64,000 nt of DNA from Enterobacillus tribolii (GCF_003363015.1 NZ_QRAP01000008.1:1-64000), one strand, 5' to 3'. Numbered from the stretch's first letter, positions 1-9,251 are shown. Notes: generated from the sequence alone by a model not told the origin. Numbers and translations are program-made.

Positions 1-27
1 AGCAATACCCAGAAATACGATATTCAT
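1..27 (-). CDS. Start of an unidentified gene, cut by the window edge
   Basis: On the minus strand an ATG is preceded at normal spacing by AGGAGA and opens a frame reading MNIVFLGIA before the window ends. The good ribosome binding site is the only support; nine residues are too few to identify a product. The start lies just upstream of the broken left edge of the insertion-sequence remnant, so it may be the neighbouring gene whose upstream DNA was rearranged. Confidence 0.3.
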
Positions 28-87
28 GGTGATTCTCCTGCTGAGCATATTTCGTACAGTTAACCGTAGAGGGAGGAGGTAGTCCAT

Positions 88-1092
88 CCCATTAATTGGA
101 AAGCAAAGTACGGTGGTATGGAAGCCTCTGATATCAAAAGGATGAAAGAGCTTGAGGATGAGAATCGTCGTCTTAAACAGATGTTTGCTGACCTCAGTCT
201 GGAATGCCGGGCGCTTAAAGACGTCATCGAAAAAAAAGCTTTAAAGCCAGCGATAAAGCGTGAACTCGTCAATTATCTGAAAGACACGTTTTCGATGAGT
301 ATCCGCCAGGCATGCAGGACATTATCGCTGAGCAGGACGGTGTATTTTTATCAACCGGATACCCGACGTGACGAGCCGGTGCTCCAGGCGCTGACAGAAC
401 TGGCAGAGCGCTATCCGCGCTATGGATTTAAGAAGTTGTTCCAGCGCTTGCGCAGGCAAGGTAACACCTGGAACCATAAGCGTGTTCACCGGATTTACTG
501 TCTGTTAAAACTGAATTTTCGCCGTAAGGGAAAGCAACGCCTGCCTGCGCGTAACCCGGCACCACTGGCAACGCCTGAGGCGCTTAACCAGAGCTGGTCG
601 ATAGACTTTATGCACGATGCGCTGAGCTGTGGCAGACGCTTCAGGACCTTTAACGCGGTGAATGATTTTAACCGGGAAGCGCTGGCGATTGAAATTGACC
701 TGAATATCCCGGCTCAGCGTGTCGTCCGGGTGCTGGACAGGATAGTGGCAAACCGCGGATACTCGCTGAAGATGCGGATAGACAATGGACCGGAATTAGT
801 CTCACTGGCTCTGGCGCAGTGGGCTGAAGAGCATGGCGTCATGCTGGAGTTTATTCAGCCGGTCAAACCGACGCAGAATGCCTTTATAGAACGTTTTAAC
901 CGGACCTACCGAACAGAGATACTGGATTTTTATCTGTTCAGAACCCTGAATGAAGTACGGGAAATTACAGAGCGCTGGCTGACGGAATATAACAGCGAGC
1001 GGCCCCACGAATCCCTGAATAACCTGACGCCGGAAGAGTACCGGTTGATGGCAGAAAACCCGGAATTCTCAAAAAGTGTGTGGAACTAAAAC
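88..1092 (+). mobile_element. IS3-family insertion sequence remnant, 5' end missing
   Basis: The segment codes for the last third of an IS3-type OrfA and a complete OrfB, but the first roughly 60 codons of OrfA and the left terminal repeat are absent; the frame upstream of about position 88 is broken by stops. I could not recognise terminal inverted repeats or a target duplication, so both borders are approximate. The right border sits where a SymE-like reading frame resumes directly after the OrfB stop, which suggests that the element landed in, or recombined with, that gene. The element is probably immobile in cis because one end is lost. Confidence 0.75.
118..1089 (+). CDS. IS3-family transposase, OrfA C-terminus fused to OrfB
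   Basis: Residues 1 to about 41 are the leucine-rich coiled-coil tail of OrfA (KRMKELEDENRRLKQ...DVIEKK). The rest is OrfB with an HTH_21-like segment and an rve integrase core. The DDE residues are visible in WSIDFMHD, RIDNGPEL and NAFIERFNRTY. In IS3 elements OrfB is normally reached by a -1 frameshift on an A-rich slippery run. Here the run is eight A's (positions 230-237), and both parts read through in one frame; with seven A's OrfA would end at EKKL followed by a stop. The first ATG at 118 is internal to the original OrfA, so the DNA-binding N-terminus is missing. Confidence 0.85.
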   Translation: MEASDIKRMKELEDENRRLKQMFADLSLECRALKDVIEKKALKPAIKRELVNYLKDTFSMSIRQACRTLSLSRTVYFYQPDTRRDEPVLQALTELAERYPRYGFKKLFQRLRRQGNTWNHKRVHRIYCLLKLNFRRKGKQRLPARNPAPLATPEALNQSWSIDFMHDALSCGRRFRTFNAVNDFNREALAIEIDLNIPAQRVVRVLDRIVANRGYSLKMRIDNGPELVSLALAQWAEEHGVMLEFIQPVKPTQNAFIERFNRTYRTEILDFYLFRTLNEVREITERWLTEYNSERPHESLNNLTPEEYRLMAENPEFSKSVWN

Positions 1093-1298
1093 AGGTATGC
1101 TTACACCTTAAAGGCGACTGGCTGAAAGAGGCGGGATTTGAGACCGGGCGCGGCGTGACGGTAAAGGTTTCGGAAGGGTGTATTGTGCTGATGGCTGAGA
1201 GCAACGAAGTGCAGGAACTGCGCGAACAGCTTTATCAGGCTAAACAGGTGGTTAAGGGAATTAAAGACGGGATGTTTAGTGTACTGAACGAAGGTTAA
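1093..1298 (+). pseudogene. SymE-like type I toxin, N-terminus lost at the IS junction
   Basis: The frame continues past the transposase stop as VCLHLKGDWLKEAGFETG...VKVSEGCIVLMAE, which matches the AbrB-like core of the SymE family: a GxWLxxAGF motif followed by a V-x-x-GCIVL strand. SymE proteins are SOS-induced, antisense-RNA-controlled toxins and often lie beside Rhs loci, as here. The usual N-terminal arm is missing, and an ATG at 1080 overlaps the OrfB stop by chance. The C-terminal 25 residues (ELREQLYQAKQVVKGIKDGM) look like a normal helical tail. It is probably not expressed from its own promoter. Confidence 0.65.
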
Positions 1299-1303
1299 AC
1301 AAT

Positions 1304-1337
1304 AAAAAGCCGGGAAGATTTGATAATCTATCCCGGC
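1304..1337 (-). terminator. Rho-independent terminator of the rhs-immunity transcript
   Basis: A hairpin with GCCGGGA/TCCCGGC arms extended inward by AGATT/AATCT is followed, reading the minus strand, by CTTTTTATTG. It lies just beyond the last gene of the leftward rhs operon and also separates it from the rightward symE remnant. Confidence 0.7.
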
Positions 1338-1400
1338 ATTGATTTCATATAGATAATTAAAACTATTGAAGCCTACGAATAAAAAAACCTAAAAACATCA

Positions 1401-1757
1401 TTATTTATAAATACCAATTTCTTCTGCTTTTGATATCAATTCATCCTGTAGTGACCCTTGTATTTCGTCACCTTCATACTCAAGCGTGAAATCACCATCA
1501 ATATTTGGTGGAAAATGTGAACCATCAATTGTGCCAAGAACAGTTGAAGTTGTATCCACAATGACCAACTTCAGAAAATTGAAAATCTTCTCTTGCTCTT
1601 CAAGTGATAATTTTTTAATAACACTTCTTGCTCTTGAATAAGGGTCATCATCTCCAACTGATTTGGCTGAATCAGTTAAATTACTTATATAGTAATTTAG
1701 TGTTTCGCCTAAAAGCTCAGACAACAACGATGTAACAACCAATTCGTCTTTCTTCAT
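1401..1757 (-). CDS. Putative immunity protein for the adjacent Rhs toxin
   Basis: A 118-residue acidic, soluble protein without signal peptide or membrane segment, starting 8 bases after the rhs stop. I do not recognise a named family. Position (directly downstream of the toxin end of an Rhs gene), small size, acidity and AT-rich composition matching the toxin tip are the standard hallmarks of a cognate immunity gene. A cytoplasmic immunity protein implies that the toxin acts on a cytoplasmic target such as nucleic acid. The assignment rests on context only. Confidence 0.7.
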   Translation of the reverse strand: MKKDELVVTSLLSELLGETLNYYISNLTDSAKSVGDDDPYSRARSVIKKLSLEEQEKIFNFLKLVIVDTTSTVLGTIDGSHFPPNIDGDFTLEYEGDEIQGSLQDELISKAEEIGIYK

Positions 1758-1765
1758 TTTAACTC

Positions 1766-4700
1766 CTAGCAGCCAGCTTTACCGTTAGGTTTAGACTTTC
1801 TCATTTCGGGATACATTTCTTTGTTTTTTGCGATTAAATCTTGAAGAGCACTATTTGGTATATCTGGATAAACCCGTCTTAATTCAAACACATCCCTAGC
1901 GAGCAAATCTCTGGCATTAGTAAACGGTTTGCCTGTAGCAGGATTTATTTTACTACGAGAAACTATACCAACACCATCTTTAGATATTGTGTGCCCTTCT
2001 TTAGGAACTAATATTGATGGGCCAGTTTTAGGATCATATCCTTCTACAAGATCTTTCATGATAGCTTTTTGCCCTGCATGGTGGGCATCAAGCCCTGTAT
2101 TCCCACCCTTAACTATATCTCTTAAATCGGTATAGCTTCCTACTTCATAAACATTTAATCCAAGAGGGTCGACCCACATTAACGGATTCGGCGCATACTG
2201 ATAAAGATTAATTCCCCCCGCCAGCCCTATCGGATCCGGCTGAGTAAACCGCCCACACTCCGGATCATAATACCTGAACGTATTATAGTGAAGCCCGGTC
2301 TCTTCATCATAATACTGCCCGGCAAAACGCAGATTCTGCCTCGCCACATACGGCGATAACGTGCTTTTCTCGCGCTTAACCTTACCAAACAGTCCCGAGT
2401 TTAGCGACTGCCAGACCGTATTACCATCCCTGTCGCTCAATAACAGCGGCATCCCGTTCGCTTCGGCATGCATAAACCACAAATCGCCCGGCTCTGCGGC
2501 CTTATCATCCTCTTCATTGCAGTCAAACCGGGCCAGCGGCGTATAACTGCCTTCATGATAGAAGTAATAACTCAGCGCCTGGTTCGCGGCCTGCTCACCA
2601 CACAGCCGCATTCCCTGCCAGTGAAATTCAGTCCGCCTGTCCGCTTCATACGGGCTTGAGAATTCCAGCGTTTTGGCAATCCGCCGCCCCAGCGCATCAT
2701 AGTCATAGCTGACCCGCTTGTAACGCGGATGGCGCGTAAACGCTACCGCCGTGACACGGCTGTCGCTGTCATAATGAAAGTGCTGCTCCTGCCCGTTCAG
2801 CCGGTTGGTGCGCCGGCACATTCGCCCAAACTCATCATAGGCATAATGAAAGTGCCCGGCCTGCTCTACCTGATTACCCCACGCCACCGGCGTATTATCA
2901 AGCAGGTTGCCCGCCGCGTCATAGCGAAACGTTTCCGGCCCGACCCCGGCATAACGGGCAAGCACCTGCCCCGCTTCATCATACTGATAATCGACGGTCT
3001 CTGTCTCGCCGTAGTCGAAAATACCTTCGCCCTGACCCAGCGTCAGCTTCATCGTCTGCAGCTGATTTTGCCGGTTATACTGATAATGACGCGCGATTTT
3101 GGCACGGAACACATTACCCGTCGAGCTTGCCCGGGAGAGCTTCGCCGTAATGCGCCCCAGAGCATCATACTCCGTGAACTCCGTCAGCGCCCCCTGCGTA
3201 CGGCTCATCTCCCGGTGCAGGTTGTCCCGCGTATATTCCGCCAACAGATATTGTTGCGCGCCACGGGTGAACTTGCTTTGCAACAGGTGTCCGCTGCCAT
3301 AATAGAAGTGTTGCAACTCGCTCTTGTCGGGAAACGCCGTTTTTACCAGATTACCAAGCTCATCATATTCATAACGATACTGCCCGTTATGGTTATGCTC
3401 TCCGGTTAACTGCCCGATTGCGTCAAAATGGAAGACGAGTTTCTGATAATCCGGCTCCCTGTTTTCAGACAGCGCCAACTGATAATCGCTCTGCCGGATA
3501 TGCCGGATGTGCAGTTCACGGGCCGGGTATGCATATTCCGTACGGTAATCCGCCTGCTCTTTGCGCACCAGCCGACCAACTTTATCGCGCACCAGCGTGG
3601 TGTCCAGCGTCCCGCCATCCCGCCCCAACAGCGTTTCTTTTATCAAAAAACCCAGCCGGTTATACGCCATCCGCCGGGCCGTACCGTCAAGCCGCTCCTC
3701 CCGGACCAGCGCATCAAGTACATTATATTGAAAACGATAAGGTTCACCCTTTTCGTTATATAACGCACTTAACCGGCCATAATTATCATATTCCAGACGC
3801 AGCGCCTTCCCGCTGTTGCTCTGCTCCACAACCTGACCACGGGCGTTATAACGATAACGGGTACGAATGTCACCGTTCTCACCAATCTGGCTCAACAAAC
3901 CCGCGGTATTGTAGTGATACTGACGGGTCGCGCCATTGGCCAATACCCGCTCCAGCAGCTTTCCTCCCGGAGAAATGACAAAATGGTCGGTCTGCTGCAG
4001 TGCGTTTTGCGCGGTACTTAACTGACCAAAATCATCATAAATAAACCGCGTCACGTTTCCTGAGCAATCTATCTGACTCAGTAATTGCCCGCGCGCGTTA
4101 TAACTGTAGTGGGTCTCGTTATTTTTCGCATCGCGCTGATAAATACGGTTACCCGCACCGTCGTAGGCAAATAAGGTTTCCATTCCCAGCGGATCGGTCA
4201 GCGAAACCAGGTCACCTTTATCGTTGTAACGGTAGTACCATTTTCCGCCATTCGGCATCACCCGAATAAGCGGATAAGCGAAATCCTCATCCCATTTAGT
4301 ATGTGTTTTTTGCCCTTCCGGATCGACGCTGTGTGCTAAATTGCCGTACAGGTCGTATTCGAACAGCCACGCATTATTGTCCGGATCGGTGACTCGGGTT
4401 AATTTATCCGCGCTATTCCATTCAAATTGCCAGATATTGTCCATCTCATCGACAAAATCGCGGATAAGATAATTTTCCCCCCAGCGCCGGTAGCTGCTGC
4501 CTTTACCATCCTCGACGACTTCCACCTGTTTAAGTGCCAGGTCATAGTTGAAGCGCATCGACTCTAGCACAACATCACCATCCTGAAGCGTATGCGCCAC
4601 GACCCGGTAATGGGCCGCCTCATCGCCCAGGGCAGGGAACAACTGATAACGATAGTGCGCCGTCAGGCCCGTGGCGTAACCATGACTCACCATCAGATGA

Positions 4701-6412
4701 TGGTCGGGATCATAAGCATAACGTCGCGTAATAATCTCATCTGCGTCACTGACCCGGATGAGCTCACCCTGCGTGTTGTAATGATATTGAACCAGCGATT
4801 TCTCAACCCGTTCCTGCTGACGATAAATAATCTGCTTTACCTGGGTCAGCCGCGACAACAGCGGGTCGTAACTGAAAGCCACCTGTAACTGTTGGGCATC
4901 ATCAATAATTTGCCGGAGCCGGCCTTCCTGGTCGTAATGATAGTCCAACCGGTTTTCATGGCGATCGAGTTGCTGAAGCAAACGGAAGTGATTGGCCTTC
5001 AGAGGATGCTCTTCAAATAAATAATACAGACCAAAATCCGTTTGCAGCAGAAACTGGTTATAGGCACTACGGTACAGCGTAAAACCTTCGTCAATATATC
5101 GGGCGCTCATTCCTTTAAGTAACACACCCAACCCTAATTCCCGGCCTGAACGGTCAATATAAAAAATGGCCTCTTCACCCTGCTGATCCCGGATCTCAAG
5201 CGAAAACTCAAAAGGCAGACTCCATCCGGTGCCTAACATCCCTTGCCGTTCATTTTGACTATTGTACATACGCTGCCAGTACAGGGGGATTTGCCCTTCA
5301 AGCACGAAGTCCAACTCGGCATCATCCGCTAATATTTTGCTGCCTTTGGCGTAGTGAACAGGGTTATTCGACGATGTCGCCCGGGATATCGCCTCACCAA
5401 TCGCAGCAGAACCCACCGTGGTAACCGCCGTCACGGCAGTATCAATAAGCAGATCGCAGGCAGCGCTTTTAAGACAGGTCATGACCGCCTGGCGACCGGC
5501 GGCGGCCAGCCCTACCAAAATCCCGCCGACAATTTCACCAGCCATTGATGCAAAAGGATTTTTACCACTATGAATATCGCGCACAACAACGCTGTCACCG
5601 CCAATACGGACTTTGCTGCCTTCTTGCTTTGGTGCGATCTTAGCTTCACAGGTGCTGCGATCGTCCTTACGGCAGGCAGGTTGGCTATTGATTTGGACGC
5701 GCTTTGAACCCTCGGCAAGGTAAAGACCACCGTCGTTAAAATGCCATTTTTTACAGGTTATTTTATCCATATCCGCCGGCGATGCCTTGGGATGAGCGCC
5801 TGCTACGACGGGAGACATTATGCTGTTGCCGACCGACGCCCAAAAACCGGGTTTCGCCGCCGGATTTTCATTCGCAGGAGGAGGATTAGTTGGCTGCTGA
5901 GCAGCCGCTCCCTTGTCAGCATTTAGCCCTTCATAAGCGGATATAAGCGCGCCGGCTGGGGTGGTCCATTTTAATAGCGTTAATCCCTTTTGCAGAATAC
6001 CTTCCGCAATCTGTTCGGCTTTTCCTTTGGGCGGGTTTTCCTTGTCATAAGCAATCATGCTCAGCAATGCTTCCCGCTCTATTTTTCCGGCCGCGCGTGC
6101 CGCAGCAAGTTTTTTTGTACGTACATTACTGGAGCCGGTAACGATTATGCCGTCTTCGGATGGCGGGAACCAACTTGCCACCGTGTCCGCTACGGCATCA
6201 ACGGCCTCACCAAATACAAAACCAACCGAAAGACCAACCGCCGCCCCGACAACCAGAGAGGCCGGGAACGTGACTGCCATCGCAGCGCAGGCCACAGCAC
6301 CGGCGGCTGCATAAATGGCGCCTTTAACCACGCCGGATACAAAATCCGCGAGCAACGAAGTATGCAACAGGACATCCGTTTCTCTGGCCGCCAAATACTT
6401 CCCGTCACTCAT
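1766..6412 (-). CDS. rhs: T6SS Rhs effector with PAAR-type N-terminus and polymorphic C-terminal toxin
   Basis: A 1548-residue protein. Residues about 24-78 are glycine/alanine-rich transmembrane helices (prePAAR-like), then a PAAR-like region up to about 240 sits on the VgrG spike. A second hydrophobic stretch lies near 290-340 and an NPVHYAKGSK segment begins the DUF6531/Rhs shell near 350. Dozens of YD repeats (YxYDxxGxL) build the cocoon. The Rhs core box RFAGQYYDEETGLHYNTFRY...PDPIGLAGG is at 1362-1400 and the cleavage-type DPLGL ends at 1419. The last 129 residues are the variable toxin, with LDAHHAGQK and VPKEGHT motifs suggesting a histidine-dependent nuclease, though the family is not certain. 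GGAG precedes the ATG by 7 bases. It overlaps eagR by 8 bases. Confidence 0.95.
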   Translation of the reverse strand: MSDGKYLAARETDVLLHTSLLADFVSGVVKGAIYAAAGAVACAAMAVTFPASLVVGAAVGLSVGFVFGEAVDAVADTVASWFPPSEDGIIVTGSSNVRTKKLAAARAAGKIEREALLSMIAYDKENPPKGKAEQIAEGILQKGLTLLKWTTPAGALISAYEGLNADKGAAAQQPTNPPPANENPAAKPGFWASVGNSIMSPVVAGAHPKASPADMDKITCKKWHFNDGGLYLAEGSKRVQINSQPACRKDDRSTCEAKIAPKQEGSKVRIGGDSVVVRDIHSGKNPFASMAGEIVGGILVGLAAAGRQAVMTCLKSAACDLLIDTAVTAVTTVGSAAIGEAISRATSSNNPVHYAKGSKILADDAELDFVLEGQIPLYWQRMYNSQNERQGMLGTGWSLPFEFSLEIRDQQGEEAIFYIDRSGRELGLGVLLKGMSARYIDEGFTLYRSAYNQFLLQTDFGLYYLFEEHPLKANHFRLLQQLDRHENRLDYHYDQEGRLRQIIDDAQQLQVAFSYDPLLSRLTQVKQIIYRQQERVEKSLVQYHYNTQGELIRVSDADEIITRRYAYDPDHHLMVSHGYATGLTAHYRYQLFPALGDEAAHYRVVAHTLQDGDVVLESMRFNYDLALKQVEVVEDGKGSSYRRWGENYLIRDFVDEMDNIWQFEWNSADKLTRVTDPDNNAWLFEYDLYGNLAHSVDPEGQKTHTKWDEDFAYPLIRVMPNGGKWYYRYNDKGDLVSLTDPLGMETLFAYDGAGNRIYQRDAKNNETHYSYNARGQLLSQIDCSGNVTRFIYDDFGQLSTAQNALQQTDHFVISPGGKLLERVLANGATRQYHYNTAGLLSQIGENGDIRTRYRYNARGQVVEQSNSGKALRLEYDNYGRLSALYNEKGEPYRFQYNVLDALVREERLDGTARRMAYNRLGFLIKETLLGRDGGTLDTTLVRDKVGRLVRKEQADYRTEYAYPARELHIRHIRQSDYQLALSENREPDYQKLVFHFDAIGQLTGEHNHNGQYRYEYDELGNLVKTAFPDKSELQHFYYGSGHLLQSKFTRGAQQYLLAEYTRDNLHREMSRTQGALTEFTEYDALGRITAKLSRASSTGNVFRAKIARHYQYNRQNQLQTMKLTLGQGEGIFDYGETETVDYQYDEAGQVLARYAGVGPETFRYDAAGNLLDNTPVAWGNQVEQAGHFHYAYDEFGRMCRRTNRLNGQEQHFHYDSDSRVTAVAFTRHPRYKRVSYDYDALGRRIAKTLEFSSPYEADRRTEFHWQGMRLCGEQAANQALSYYFYHEGSYTPLARFDCNEEDDKAAEPGDLWFMHAEANGMPLLLSDRDGNTVWQSLNSGLFGKVKREKSTLSPYVARQNLRFAGQYYDEETGLHYNTFRYYDPECGRFTQPDPIGLAGGINLYQYAPNPLMWVDPLGLNVYEVGSYTDLRDIVKGGNTGLDAHHAGQKAIMKDLVEGYDPKTGPSILVPKEGHTISKDGVGIVSRSKINPATGKPFTNARDLLARDVFELRRVYPDIPNSALQDLIAKNKEMYPEMRKSKPNGKAGC

Positions 6413-6860
6413 GAGGCGCCTCCGTAACCGACTGGAACCACTGAGGATCCGGAGTAAAATCAGACTTAATACGCTCCCAGGATGCTAAATCTTCATTAGT
6501 GAATGCATGAAGCTGGGTATAAGAAAAGGTGATAAAACAGGAACGCTGTTTAATCAGCAAATTCATCTGGTATTGCTTGATATTTGATCTATCAAACATA
6601 CAGAAGAATTCTTTTCCCTTTAAAGCAAGAGCGTTGCCAAGCACGACGTCTCGGGTATCTCCCAGAACAACCGTTTTAAATTCCCTTTGAAACAAGTTTC
6701 TCTGTAATTCAACCGTTTCGGCTAAAGAAAGTTCAGGCGGCATTTCACCACGCACGATAGTCAAACTCGATTTCTGCTCAGGGAATTTTAAAATCGTCAT
6801 ACTGCTGTCGGCGTAATCAAACGGCAGTGTTAACGAGCCTTCATTCATGAGGTACATCAT
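6405..6860 (-). CDS. eagR: EagR/DcrB-family (DUF1795) chaperone for the Rhs effector
   Basis: A 151-residue protein with the DUF1795/DcrB fold signature: an N-terminal EGSLTLPFDYADSSMTILKF strand pair and repeated aromatic strands ending in FxSV. EagR proteins dimerise around the N-terminal transmembrane helices of prePAAR effectors, keep them soluble and load them onto VgrG. The gene sits exactly between vgrG (3-base gap) and rhs (8-base overlap), as expected for a dedicated chaperone, and the rhs product has the hydrophobic N-terminus that requires one. Confidence 0.85.
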   Translation of the reverse strand: MMYLMNEGSLTLPFDYADSSMTILKFPEQKSSLTIVRGEMPPELSLAETVELQRNLFQREFKTVVLGDTRDVVLGNALALKGKEFFCMFDRSNIKQYQMNLLIKQRSCFITFSYTQLHAFTNEDLASWERIKSDFTPDPQWFQSVTEAPHE

Positions 6861-6863
6861 GCT

Positions 6864-9251
6864 TTACTTCCCTCCCTTCCCTGAGAAAGCGCTGGCAATC
6901 GCACTCTTAATATCACCCACGCTTGGGCCTGTGGTCGTCCCCGGTTTTGCGCCATCCATATTCAAGTCTAATAAACTCCCGGCAGTAATCTGCCCGAGAT
7001 CCTTGGCATAAATATTGAAGTTATTACATATCAGGGAAATATTTCCGGTTTCGGCATTCATTTCCAACACCGCCTCTCCGCAAACAAGCCGCAACCCTTT
7101 TGCGGAAGCCATAAGAATGCCGCCTCCTACATTAATAATCTTGTCGCCGCCAACGAGTGTATTTTGCTTTTCCTTTACCTGAGTACCCTGATTTGCCAGA
7201 ACATTGATCGACTGATTTTTCCCAATCTGAATGCTCTGATTATCGGTGACGCTTTCTGCGTGGTTAGCGAGAACCACAGTGGTACGATTATTCAATACCG
7301 TCGTCGACATATCCTTCTGCGCATGCATCGACAACATTTCCTGCCCGTTAGCGTCCTCAAACTTCAGCTCGTTATACCCCTGCCCCTTATGCGTCTTACT
7401 GCGAAACGCCATCTGGGTCTTCGCCGTCGGCAGCCCGATAGAAGGGAGATTATTGGCATGGTAAGTACGGCCAATAATGATCGGCTGGTCCGGATCGCCG
7501 TGCAGGAAGTCCACCACCACTTCCTGACCAATACGCGGTGTGGCGATCATCCCCCAGCCCTGCCCGGCCCAGGGTTGTGATACACGTATCCAGCAGGAAC
7601 TTTTGTCGTCAGACTGGCCGTAGCGATCCCAGGGAAACTGCACCCGCACCCGGCCGAAGTTGTCACAGTAAATTTCTTCGCCCGGCGGCCCGACCACGAT
7701 ACCTATCTGCGAGCCGTCCATTTTGGGTTTGGGCAACGGCGCCGGGCGCCAGGTCTGCGGGGCCGGCACAAAACTGAATTGGTTGTACAAAACCGTGCCC
7801 TGCTCGCCGGATTCATGCTCCAGCGCCTGTGGCTGCCGCCCGGTATGGGTGATACTCACCACCTGCCAGCGGGTGTTTAAATCCGCCCGGGGGTGGTTCG
7901 TCAGGGTGAACAGCAAACCGGGATAAAGTTGAAAAGCATTGCTTTGCCCGTGTCCGGAATCAGCGTCGTTACGCAAGCCATCCAGGTGATAAAGGGAAAA
8001 ATCTTTCCCGTGTTGTTCATCTTTGAAACGGCCGGGGAAGTCGTAATACTCATAATCCGGACGCTGGTTGTGCAACTCGCGCGCCTGCTCATTGAACTTA
8101 CCGGGCCAGTTGGGGTTCTTGAAGGTGTAGTCTTTAAGCTCGACGGTAGCGGGACGAATCTGTACGCTGCGGCGGAACGCATTGACGCACAACTCCTTGC
8201 TTTGCGCCTCTTTCGCCGGATTCCAGGGCAGCGTTGGCCCTGCGGGCAGCGTACCGGCATCGTCGGCGAAAATCAGCGTTTCACCGCCCTCCCCGGTTTC
8301 AAAGTAGTAGTACATGCCTTCTTCAGCGCTGATACGCTGAATAAATGAAAAATCATCTTCCTGATATTGCACGCAGAACTCACGCGCAGGATGGCTGTTA
8401 CGCAGAGAGAACGCGACATTCACCACCCCGCTTTCACGCAGCAACGTCGTAATGATTTCTTCCGGCGTTTGCTGCTGAAAAATACGCGAATTGCGCCGCA
8501 AAGAGGTTCGCCACAGAGAAGGACGAATAATCATGCTGTAACGCGTTTGGTGAAAACCGGTATCGCCTTGTTCAAAAGCGGCGATAATTCCGGTAACCCG
8601 GCGCTGTAATTCACCATCACGCCAGACACATAATGCGGCATTGTTGTCTAATACGGCTTCAAAGCTAACCGCCGGATCGGCGCTGGCTAACCCCGCCTGC
8701 AGGATGTAAGGCGAGGAAAAAGATTCCGTCAGCGAGAAATCCACGACCACGAACGTATCAGGCGGCAACCCATCCACCGTCAGGGTGAACTGCAGGCCTG
8801 ACGGCCCCGTGCCCATCGCGCCCATTAAAGCACTGCCGGCAGATGACAACGTGGGCATACCCCCGCTGCTGCCGACGACATTTTTCATTAACGGATTATC
8901 ACCTGACGAAGCAAAGTTCATCGCTGTCGCCGGGCTTCCCGCACCGGCAAAGTTCTTCATCAATGCTGCATTTCCACCGGGCAGCGACGGCAAAGAGCCG
9001 GAAGGCAGGTCCGGGGAAACAATATTTTTCATCAGGCCATCACCGGGCACTTTTACGTTGGAAGCGGCCTGCGCGACTTTGGCCACGCTGCTAACCGCTT
9101 TCCCAACTTTACCGCCAGCCGCCTGCGCGACACTTCCTGCTATACCGGCGATCTCATTAGCGCCCAGGTCCGTCGTGTTTTGCGGCGCAACGATATTATT
9201 CGGGGCAATCCCACCGGGAACAGGATTCTTTTTGCTATCATCAGAAAACAT
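6864..9251 (-). CDS. vgrG: T6SS spike protein VgrG (TssI) with a repeat-bearing N-terminal extension
   Basis: A trimeric needle tip that caps the Hcp tube and carries the PAAR-Rhs effector. From about residue 152 it is canonical: gp27-like domain (LTVDGLPPDTFVVVDFS), gp5 OB fold (GIVVGPPGEEIYCDNFGRVRVQF, IGQEVVVDFLHGDPDQPIIIGR) and the beta-helix with repeated NQSIQIGKNQSI motifs. Ahead of this is an unusual extension of about 150 residues rich in Gly/Ala/Ser with three LMKN motifs spaced exactly 24 residues apart. An upstream in-frame ATG at 9263 exists, but GGAG lies 7 bases before the ATG at 9251, so I start there. No C-terminal effector domain follows the beta-helix. Confidence 0.93.
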   Translation of the reverse strand: MFSDDSKKNPVPGGIAPNNIVAPQNTTDLGANEIAGIAGSVAQAAGGKVGKAVSSVAKVAQAASNVKVPGDGLMKNIVSPDLPSGSLPSLPGGNAALMKNFAGAGSPATAMNFASSGDNPLMKNVVGSSGGMPTLSSAGSALMGAMGTGPSGLQFTLTVDGLPPDTFVVVDFSLTESFSSPYILQAGLASADPAVSFEAVLDNNAALCVWRDGELQRRVTGIIAAFEQGDTGFHQTRYSMIIRPSLWRTSLRRNSRIFQQQTPEEIITTLLRESGVVNVAFSLRNSHPAREFCVQYQEDDFSFIQRISAEEGMYYYFETGEGGETLIFADDAGTLPAGPTLPWNPAKEAQSKELCVNAFRRSVQIRPATVELKDYTFKNPNWPGKFNEQARELHNQRPDYEYYDFPGRFKDEQHGKDFSLYHLDGLRNDADSGHGQSNAFQLYPGLLFTLTNHPRADLNTRWQVVSITHTGRQPQALEHESGEQGTVLYNQFSFVPAPQTWRPAPLPKPKMDGSQIGIVVGPPGEEIYCDNFGRVRVQFPWDRYGQSDDKSSCWIRVSQPWAGQGWGMIATPRIGQEVVVDFLHGDPDQPIIIGRTYHANNLPSIGLPTAKTQMAFRSKTHKGQGYNELKFEDANGQEMLSMHAQKDMSTTVLNNRTTVVLANHAESVTDNQSIQIGKNQSINVLANQGTQVKEKQNTLVGGDKIINVGGGILMASAKGLRLVCGEAVLEMNAETGNISLICNNFNIYAKDLGQITAGSLLDLNMDGAKPGTTTGPSVGDIKSAIASAFSGKGGK

